NCBI GenBank assembly: GCA_035541255.1
Contig: DATKNR010000082.1
Location: forward strand, 1-31,491
Source: JOPF136 sp035541255
Lineage (GTDB): Bacteria > Acidobacteriota > Terriglobia > Acidiferrales > UBA7541
Length of the DNA stretch: 31,491 nucleotides
Reading direction: 5' to 3'
The translations under genes and the position numbers were made by a program. Of the stretch, positions 25,669-31,491 are shown piece by piece. Within the stretch, counting starts at the first letter, position 1. Each line of letters opens with the position of its first letter. The notes under the pieces are model-generated. The model made no database searches and had not been told where the DNA came from. It saw nothing but the letters and a program-made list of their open reading frames with translations.

Positions 25669-25722
25669 CAGAGGGGAAACCGGTCCTGGAGCCAATGCGC
25701 GGAGGCCCAGAACTTTTCCTCG
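25638..25722 (-). ncRNA. candidate small RNA of about 85 nt
   Basis: A promoter (TTGACT/TACACT) at 25729-25758 predicts a start near 25721. From there the minus-strand sequence folds into a hairpin: GAGG (minus strand; 25718-25721) pairs with CCTC (25671-25674), GTTCTGG (25707-25713) with CCAGGAC (25683-25689, one G-U), and an A/T pairing lies between. The strong terminator hairpin follows directly. The start, hairpin and terminator fit one short transcript. I do not recognise it as 6S, SRP or tmRNA. It could also be just the terminator of the upstream operon. Confidence 0.4.
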
Positions 25723-25728
25723 AGCGGA

Positions 25729-25758
25729 AGTGTAGGAGAGCGCAGGGGTTTGAGTCAA
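25729..25758 (-). promoter_or_regulatory. promoter of the candidate small RNA
   Basis: On the minus strand TTGACT (25753-25758) and TACACT (25729-25734) have an 18-base spacer. It lies between the operon's last stop (25815) and the hairpin-terminator unit, and faces no protein gene on the minus strand before the terminator. Confidence 0.45.
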
Positions 25759-25814
25759 GAGACAAATCTGCGGAAAACAGGCAACTTTAAGTAATTTGTA
25801 ATCAATGATTTGCG

Positions 25815-27029
25815 CTAATCATCCCCGGCCACACGCCCCGAAGAAGGGGTTCCAGTACCGCCGCTCGCCCCGCCGACTGTCAGAAAGTCCTTTGCTTCTA
25901 TAGGCTTACTGGCCAACCCGAGTTGGAGAACTTCGACATCCCTGTCCCGGTCGAACACCTTACCCGGCGCCAGCTTCTTCACCACGATGCGCGCCACCGC
26001 GAACACCAAGCCGGCGACAAAGGCATAGAGGACCATCAGGCAGGTGGCAATCAGAACATTCACAAGCATGACCATGAAGGGAGGTTCTTTGGCCTCCCAG
26101 CCCGGCTCGTTCCAGGTGACCGAGGTCTCATAATCAATGCGATCGAGAAGCGCGCGCGCGGCATTCGCGTCGTGAGCTCCCGCCACCAGGGCGACCATCA
26201 ATCCCCGTCGCTCGGCGTAGACCAGAGGAGTTCCCGGTGCTGGAGTCTGCGCACTCGCAGAATTTTCACCCGCCTTTCCGGCGTGCTTCACACCGAATCT
26301 GGTCTCAAGCTCTTGCAGCTCCAGACGCGCGAGCTGAGGCGTCGGGTAAATCGCCAGCAACAATGTCAGGGAATCGCCGCCCGTGTGGTATCGCGCGGAT
26401 TCCGCCTCGACGCCCCGGGCAAATCCCAGCCAATCGCCTGAGGCAAATGGAAATTCCCGTGCCAGCGCCGTAGGACCGGGCAGGTAGTGGTCCGAAGTCC
26501 GTTCCAGGCCTTGGCCCGGCAGATACTGCCAGAGCGTCGGATAAACGCCCCGGGGCCCCTGTTCCTGAAGCAGGGTCACGAGAGTCTTCAGTTCGGAAAG
26601 GGAAGCGCCCCCCGGCGCGGACAAGTCAAGCAGCATCCCCCCCACGGCGGCGAGGATGCGGTCCCGGCCTACCGCCGACTTTTCCGTGAGGTCCGATGCG
26701 GACATGTCCGGCGTGCGCAGGAAGGTGTATGCCGCGTACGTTCCGGCAGCATCCCGGAAGCGGTACAGCTTCACTTCCATCGGCGCCGAGCCCGGGCGTT
26801 CATACCTGCCCGTTTCCGCGCTGACCAGCCCTGATTCCACCAGGATTGCAAAATTATCGTGGAGAATTCCGGCAAGGACCGCACCGGACAGGTCCCGGGG
26901 CGCGACGAGATTCCAGCCGCCGAATTTTTTCGGCAGGATGGGCGCCCGTTCCTCGGCCCGGTCGGCCGTGGGCGCGAGCAATGCGCCCAGGAGCAGCAGC
27001 GCGAAGGCAATCGAGGGGCGCACGTGCAT
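25815..27029 (-). CDS. secreted/membrane-anchored DUF6599-like protein
   Basis: 404 residues from ATG 27027-27029. Signal peptide RPSIAFALLLLGALLAP; a mostly alpha/beta exported region with FGGWNLVAPRDLSGAVLAG, KLYRFRDAAGTYAAYTFLRT and YLPGPTALAREFPF; a transmembrane helix at about 330-360 (FMVMLVNVLIATCLMVLYAF); and a short cytoplasmic tail. The pattern fits the DUF6599-type proteins common in Acidobacteriota, whose function is unknown; the family call is from memory of the pattern. A TTG start 42 bases upstream is possible, but the signal peptide then begins late. It follows the amidase gene by 66 bases. Confidence 0.7.
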   Translation of the reverse strand: MHVRPSIAFALLLLGALLAPTADRAEERAPILPKKFGGWNLVAPRDLSGAVLAGILHDNFAILVESGLVSAETGRYERPGSAPMEVKLYRFRDAAGTYAAYTFLRTPDMSASDLTEKSAVGRDRILAAVGGMLLDLSAPGGASLSELKTLVTLLQEQGPRGVYPTLWQYLPGQGLERTSDHYLPGPTALAREFPFASGDWLGFARGVEAESARYHTGGDSLTLLLAIYPTPQLARLELQELETRFGVKHAGKAGENSASAQTPAPGTPLVYAERRGLMVALVAGAHDANAARALLDRIDYETSVTWNEPGWEAKEPPFMVMLVNVLIATCLMVLYAFVAGLVFAVARIVVKKLAPGKVFDRDRDVEVLQLGLASKPIEAKDFLTVGGASGGTGTPSSGRVAGDD

Positions 27030-27095
27030 ATTGGACACTATGAGTGTACGCCGGGTTCCCGGCCGGCCCAAGCTCGCCCCGCCAGACGGCCGGCT

Positions 27096-29171
27096 CTAGC
27101 GTTCGCGTTCGGCAGTTGGGGGATGAGGAGGAGTGAGCAGGGCGGCCGTGTGCGGGCCGCTGCCCAGATTGTCCAGATAGTGTGTGATTCCGGCCAGCAG
27201 CCCTTCCGCCACGCGCTGCCGTTGCTCGCCCTTCTTCAGAGCCGCTTCGTCTGCGGGATTGCTGATGAAGCCGATCTCGCTGAGGATTGAAGGCATGTTG
27301 GCGCCCAGGAGCACCACAAAGGGAGCGCGCTTTACCCCGCGATTTCGCTGCTGACGGCTCACGCGCTGCATGCGCTTGGTGAGTCCAGTTTGTACTTCGG
27401 TGGCCAGCTCGCGCGACTCATCAATCTTTTCGTTCCTCGCAATCTTTTCCACCAGCGACTGCAGGTCGTGGATCGATGCTTGCGCGAGCGCGTTCTCACG
27501 CGCGGCCACCCGGCGGGCTTCCTCCGAATCCGTCAGATTCAGGTAGAAGGTCTCGATCCCCCGCGCGGCCGGATCCTCCGAAGAGTTTGCGTGAATCGAA
27601 ATGAACAGATCGGCCTTGGCCTGGTTGGCAATCGCGGTGCGCTCCTCGAGCGGCACAAAGGTGTCGTCCGTGCGCGTGTACACCACCTGGGCGCCCAGTT
27701 TTTGCTCGATCAGCTTCCCCAGCCGCATCGCAACGTCCAGCACCAGATCTTTCTCTTCCAGCCCGGTGGGGCCGATGGTGCCCGTGTCGTGCCCCCCATG
27801 TCCGGGATCGATCACGATCTTGCCGATTTTCAGGCCCAGCACCCGCGTCAGCGAGCGCTCGCCGCGGTGCGTCGGCTGCGGAATGGACGGCTCTTCCGCT
27901 GCGCCTTCCCCAGAGGTTTTTGCCGAGCCGCTATGGTCTTCCCGGGAAGCGGCAGTTCCGCCGTCCTCGCCATCCGGCGTCGAATCGTTCGCCGCCACTT
28001 CCGTCTTGTTGGACTCGTCTTGCTTCCCGGTTTTCGCCGCACTCTTGCCGTGTGCGGACTTGGTGTTTGCTTTATCCGCAGGGCCCGGGGTCTTGGCAGC
28101 CAGTTGTTTTCCCGTCTCCGGTTCCGTACCTTTCGAGCCGCCCTTCGTATCCGGCGCGGAGGAATTCTTGGCCGTTTGCGTCGCCGGCTTCTCGGAAGTT
28201 CCCGGAGACGGCGCGGCCTTCGCCGTGGTGGTATCACCGTAGACGTCCACCACCAGCCGGTAGGGGTCCTTCAGCAGGAACACCGAGTATTCCTTCACCT
28301 TTTCGACTTCCAGCACCACACGCACCACGCCCGTCTGGTTCTGCGCCACGCGAACCGCTTTCAGAAACCCGTTCTGGACGTCCAGTGTCTTTCCGGCCAG
28401 CGCGGAGCTGAGCCGGGCCGTATAGAGGTCAAAGTAGATGCGGTCGGGGTTGGCAATGCGAGCCGCCTGGTATTTCACCTCGTCCTCGAGCGAAATCACC
28501 ACGCGGGTGTAGTTCTCGGCGTTCCATTCGCGGATGCCCGTCACCAGCGGCACCCGCCGGTCGCGCGCCCGCTCCTCCGCTTCTGCGTTTGCCGCCGGAG
28601 CGCCCGTGCCTCGCGCGGCCGCCCGCTCGCGATCTGCCGCAATGCTTTTGAGCGCGTCCTGAGCAGCAGCGGCCTTCTGCGAGTGCGGATATTTGGCCAG
28701 AAACTGGTTGAAGGATTTTTCGGCTTCGTCCGGCTGGTCCAGGTCCTCCTGCTGGATCTTTGCGATGGTGAACATCGCATCGGAACGGTAGCGCGTGGTG
28801 GGATACTCCCGCAGCAGGGCCTGATAGGTGTCAATCGCCTTCTGGAAAAAGGAATCGTCGAACGCCCGGCCCATTTCCTGATACAACTCCGCGATGGCCA
28901 CCAGCGCCGTCTGTGCTTCCGAGGTCGCCGGAGCCGCATGCACCACGCGGCGGTATTCCAGCAGCACGCCGTCGTATTCGTGCTTCGTGCGTTCCTTTTG
29001 CGGCTGGCCTTCCAGGTCGGATCGGGATCTATCCGCACGGGCCAGATCGGCTTTCGCCTCGGCCCGTTTCGACACGGCGGCAGACTGTGCCACGGCACGC
29101 GGGGCGCCGGCCGTCAAGGCCGCCAGGATTCCCGCGAGGATTGCAGCTCCGAGCCTTTGTCTCCCCCTCAT
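27096..29171 (-). CDS. AMIN-domain N-acetylmuramoyl-L-alanine amidase with TPR-like N-terminus
   Basis: 691 residues, exported (signal MRGRQRLGAAILAGILAALT). After the signal come TPR-like helices (about 60-185: LVAIAELYQEMGRAF, YQALLREYPTTRY), then an AMIN domain (about 205-310, REWNAENYTRVVISL, YRLVVDVYG), a long Ser/Thr/Lys/Pro-poor linker and an Amidase_3 domain from about 445. Its zinc ligands are H in DPGHGGHD (about 457), E in GLEEKDL and H in SIHANSS, with ILSEIGFISN the catalytic Glu region. It splits the amide between muramic acid and L-Ala in peptidoglycan at division. Its start overlaps the stop of the lytic transglycosylase by 4 bases, so the two are probably translationally coupled. 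Confidence 0.9.
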   Translation of the reverse strand: MRGRQRLGAAILAGILAALTAGAPRAVAQSAAVSKRAEAKADLARADRSRSDLEGQPQKERTKHEYDGVLLEYRRVVHAAPATSEAQTALVAIAELYQEMGRAFDDSFFQKAIDTYQALLREYPTTRYRSDAMFTIAKIQQEDLDQPDEAEKSFNQFLAKYPHSQKAAAAQDALKSIAADRERAAARGTGAPAANAEAEERARDRRVPLVTGIREWNAENYTRVVISLEDEVKYQAARIANPDRIYFDLYTARLSSALAGKTLDVQNGFLKAVRVAQNQTGVVRVVLEVEKVKEYSVFLLKDPYRLVVDVYGDTTTAKAAPSPGTSEKPATQTAKNSSAPDTKGGSKGTEPETGKQLAAKTPGPADKANTKSAHGKSAAKTGKQDESNKTEVAANDSTPDGEDGGTAASREDHSGSAKTSGEGAAEEPSIPQPTHRGERSLTRVLGLKIGKIVIDPGHGGHDTGTIGPTGLEEKDLVLDVAMRLGKLIEQKLGAQVVYTRTDDTFVPLEERTAIANQAKADLFISIHANSSEDPAARGIETFYLNLTDSEEARRVAARENALAQASIHDLQSLVEKIARNEKIDESRELATEVQTGLTKRMQRVSRQQRNRGVKRAPFVVLLGANMPSILSEIGFISNPADEAALKKGEQRQRVAEGLLAGITHYLDNLGSGPHTAALLTPPHPPTAERER

Positions 29172-29965
29172 TCGTTCGTGAAGACCACTTTTCCGTCCGC
29201 GCTCACTTCCCGGCGAATCGTGCGCGGAGTGGGAATCCAGGCACGCGTGCCCTGGAAATCGGAGTGATAGTAGCGGTCCGTAATGCGCCGCACGTAATCC
29301 TGAGTCTCCCGGATGTTAGGCACACCGCCGGCGCGCTGCACTGCACCTTCTCCGGCGTTGTAGGCCGCGAGCGCCTTGTCCAGGTCGCCGTTGTATTTGT
29401 CCAGCAGCGCGCGCAGGTAGCGCACGCCCGCGTCGAGGTTCTGCTTGGGGTTATACGCGTCGCGTACGCCCAGTTCCTGCGCTGTGCCGGGCATCAATTG
29501 CATCAGCCCCTGCGCGCCCTTGCGGGATGTGGCGGAGGGGTTGTAGCCGGACTCCGCGGCAATCACCGCGCGAATCAGCGCCGGATCCACGTTGTGCTTC
29601 TTGGCCATCTCGTCCACGTACTTGTCGATCTCGGCGCGCGACAGCACGCGGTAGCGCGTGTCGTTGTCGCCGTTGGTATCCGCCCGCTCGGCCCGTGCCG
29701 CAGCGGCCAGCGCCGAATTGGAATTCGTAATCGAGCCCCGTGTGCGCTTTGCCGGCGCGTTTTCATCCGCGTTGACGAACACAATCTTGCCGTTCGCTTC
29801 CACCAGCCTGCGGATTTGCCCCTGGGCGGGTGCCGCTCCACCCAGCAGCATCACCGCCAGCGCCATGGGCAGCGCGCGCACTGCTATCCGCGCGGGCAGA
29901 CCGGCAGGGCGCGAAGAGCCGCGGCCCGGAACGCCGCCGCTGCCGGGTTGTGTTGCCATGCTCAT
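29168..29965 (-). CDS. lytic transglycosylase (SLT family)
   Basis: 265 residues from ATG 29963-29965. A signal-type helix (IAVRALPMALAVMLLGGAAP) precedes the catalytic domain. The SLT signature is clear: AVIAAESGYNPSATS with the catalytic Glu (about 138), KGAQGLMQLMPGTAQELG, VRYLRALLDKYNGDLDKA and AYNAGEGAV. It cleaves glycan strands of peptidoglycan to 1,6-anhydro products in the periplasm. Short similar motifs, NGKIVFVNADEN before and DGKVVFTNE after the domain, look like DUF4124-type pieces. An ATG 90 bases upstream (30055) is in frame but gives an unlikely leader; neither start has a good ribosome site. The next gene, an amidase, overlaps by 4 bases. Confidence 0.88.
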   Translation of the reverse strand: MSMATQPGSGGVPGRGSSRPAGLPARIAVRALPMALAVMLLGGAAPAQGQIRRLVEANGKIVFVNADENAPAKRTRGSITNSNSALAAAARAERADTNGDNDTRYRVLSRAEIDKYVDEMAKKHNVDPALIRAVIAAESGYNPSATSRKGAQGLMQLMPGTAQELGVRDAYNPKQNLDAGVRYLRALLDKYNGDLDKALAAYNAGEGAVQRAGGVPNIRETQDYVRRITDRYYHSDFQGTRAWIPTPRTIRREVSADGKVVFTNE

Positions 29966-30087
29966 GGCTCTGGTTGGGATGCAGTTAGAGCGTTTGGAGG
30001 AGAGTAATCCTTTGGAAAGGGTGAGACACGTATGCGGCGTGTCTGGAGAATGCATCTCCCGTCAAAAACCTTCCAGCGCTGCGCAAA

Positions 30088-31491
30088 TCATAGCATCTGT
30101 TCGATAAGCTCGTATACCCCCCCGATGGCCTTGTCCAGCCCTTTTGTGTCCTTTCCGCCAGCCTCGGCCAAATCGGGCCTTCCACCACCGGATCCCCCCA
30201 CCTGCTTGGCTACTGCCTGCACGATCTTGCCGGCGTGCAAGCGTGGGATGAGGTCTTTGGTGACGCCGGAAATCAGCGCCACCTTGCCATCGTCGGCCGC
30301 ACCGAGCACCACGACGGCGGAGCCGAGCTTCTGCCGCAGAGCGTCCACCAGCTGGCGCATCGAATCGCGGTCCGCGCTGGGCACGCGCGCGGAGAGGACG
30401 CGAACTTCCTTGACGCTGCGCGCCTGGCCGGCCAGCTCGTCCACCTGAGAGAGTGCCGCCTTACTTTGCTCCTGGCGCAATTTCTTTTGCAGTTCGGCGA
30501 TCTGGTCGGAGAGTTCGGCCACGCGCGCTTCCACCTGCTCCTCCCCGATGTTCAGCTTTGCCGCAAGATTGCCCACGATGCGCTTCACCGTCTGGTATTC
30601 CTCGAGGGCCGGAACGCCGGTGATGGCCTCCACGCGCCGCACGCCTGAGGCGACGGATTGCTCCGCCACCAGCTTGAACACGCCGATGTCGCCGGTGCGC
30701 TTGACGTGTGTGCCGCCGCAGAGCTCCTTGCTGTAAAAGCCGCGGGGCGAGTTCTTGTCGGCAATGGTCACGACGCGGACGTTCTGCTCCGGGTAGCGGT
30801 CGCCGAAAAAGGCCAGCGCGCCGGAGGCCAGCGCCTCATCGAGCGGCAGAATGTCCGTGGAGATTTCCTGATTCTGGAGGATTTGATCGTTCACCTGCTG
30901 CTCGATCTCGCGCAGTTCGGCCGGGTCCACATTGCGGAAATGCGAAAAGTCGAAGCGCAGATGGTCCGGCGCGACGAGCGATCCGGCCTGCTTGACGTGC
31001 GTGCCCAGCACGTTGCGCAGCGCCGCGTGCATCAGGTGCGTTGCCGTGTGGTTGCGCTTGATGTGCGCGCGGCGCGCGGCATCCGCGACGGTGGCGATGC
31101 GGTCCCCTACGGCCAGATTTTCCTTCGCGACGATCTTATGCGCGATGAGGCCCGCGACGGGATAGTACGCGCCGGTCACTTCCGCAAGTTCCTGCGATTC
31201 GCTGTTGTCGTAGAAGCGGCCGAGGTCCGCCACCTGGCCGCCGGATTCGGCGTAGATGGAGGTGCGGTCGAGCACCACTTCCGCCTCTTCGCCCGGCTTT
31301 ACCGCATCGGCCGGACCGGATTTCGCGATGATGGCTTCAATGCGGCAGTCGCGCGCCGCCGATTCGAAATAAAAATCGGGCTCGGTCTTGAACGCCGCGG
31401 CAATTTTTGTGTAGATGGGGCTGGCGACTTCCTTGTGCGCGCCCTTCCAGGACGCTTTCGCCCGCGTCCGCTGCTCCTCCATCGCGCGGTC
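30088..31491 (-). CDS. alaS: alanyl-tRNA synthetase, C-terminal part, cut by the right edge
   Basis: About 467 residues are visible; the start lies beyond the window. Shown are the editing domain with HTATHLMHAALRN (HxxxH zinc motif), the C-x3-H motif of the editing domain (CGGTHVKRTGDIG), a coiled region (KLRQEQSKAALSQVDEL) and the C-terminal DHHA1/C-Ala part (GGSGGGRPDLAEAGG). It charges tRNA-Ala and removes mischarged Ser or Gly. The catalytic domain is outside. The lytic transglycosylase gene is downstream on the same strand, separated by about 120 bases, so they could be co-transcribed. Confidence 0.95.
   Translation of the reverse strand, partial: DRAMEEQRTRAKASWKGAHKEVASPIYTKIAAAFKTEPDFYFESAARDCRIEAIIAKSGPADAVKPGEEAEVVLDRTSIYAESGGQVADLGRFYDNSESQELAEVTGAYYPVAGLIAHKIVAKENLAVGDRIATVADAARRAHIKRNHTATHLMHAALRNVLGTHVKQAGSLVAPDHLRFDFSHFRNVDPAELREIEQQVNDQILQNQEISTDILPLDEALASGALAFFGDRYPEQNVRVVTIADKNSPRGFYSKELCGGTHVKRTGDIGVFKLVAEQSVASGVRRVEAITGVPALEEYQTVKRIVGNLAAKLNIGEEQVEARVAELSDQIAELQKKLRQEQSKAALSQVDELAGQARSVKEVRVLSARVPSADRDSMRQLVDALRQKLGSAVVVLGAADDGKVALISGVTKDLIPRLHAGKIVQAVAKQVGGSGGGRPDLAEAGGKDTKGLDKAIGGVYELIEQML

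Noticed and set aside
25537..25794. 85-residue plus-strand open frame across the candidate small RNA
   Set aside because: It has no ribosome site and no recognisable protein, and it covers the terminator hairpin.
27390..29267. 625-residue plus-strand open frame antisense to the amidase
   Set aside because: Arg/Gly/His-rich composition without domains; the amidase and AMIN domains are certain on the other strand.

Overview
The window looks like a chromosomal segment of an Acidobacteriota-type bacterium. It is GC-rich and densely coded. Pointers to this group are an Oar-like TonB-dependent receptor with an N-terminal carboxypeptidase-regulatory domain, a soluble serine/threonine kinase fused to a TolB-like domain and TPRs, a DUF6599-like protein and a HAD-UbiA fusion. 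This placement is inferred from family content; no rRNA is present. I see no phage, insertion sequence, CRISPR array or conjugation gene, so the region reads as ordinary chromosome with some unusual local architecture.

Layout. 1-513: the end of an unknown gene and a tRNA-Thr(CGT). 682-4461: a TonB-dependent receptor (-) and a divergent secreted amidohydrolase (+). 4584-6896: a long malate synthase-like protein (+). 6935-12373: two minus-strand signalling-type proteins, a Ser/Thr kinase-TPR protein and a 994-residue protein joining degenerate receiver-like domains to a PEP-synthase-type ATP-binding domain. 12737-14137: NADP-type glutamate dehydrogenase (-). 14408-16000: a hemerythrin-like protein and a DUF362 protein (+). 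16110-20669: a three-gene plus-strand operon of a HAD-UbiA prenyltransferase, a NAGPA-like exported protein and a formylglycine-generating-enzyme-like exported protein. 20695-21582: an unknown secreted protein (-). 21718-24059: NfnA/NfnB-like flavoprotein pair (-). 24189-25364: a lysine 6-dehydrogenase/saccharopine dehydrogenase-like protein (-). 25815-31491: a minus-strand group of alaS (cut by the window edge), lytic transglycosylase, AmiC-type amidase and a DUF6599-like membrane protein.

How it may work together. Glutamate dehydrogenase, the NfnAB-like transhydrogenase and the lysine dehydrogenase-like enzyme all act on amino-nitrogen and NAD(P)H balance. The exact palindrome GTGA-N6-TCAC, which resembles CRP/FNR-family operators, occurs four times by my manual scan. 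All four copies lie in gaps upstream of genes: gdhA, the hemerythrin-like gene, the UbiA operon and nfnAB. At gdhA and the UbiA operon a -10-like hexamer sits where a class II activator would place it. This suggests one local regulon linking redox/nitrogen metabolism with an envelope-glycan operon.

Two further non-coding structures stand out. One is a promoter-hairpin-terminator unit at about 25638-25758 (-) that could make a small RNA of about 85 nt. The other is a leader of about 200 nt upstream of the receiver/PEP-synthase-like gene that carries spaced heptamer repeats behind a near-consensus promoter.
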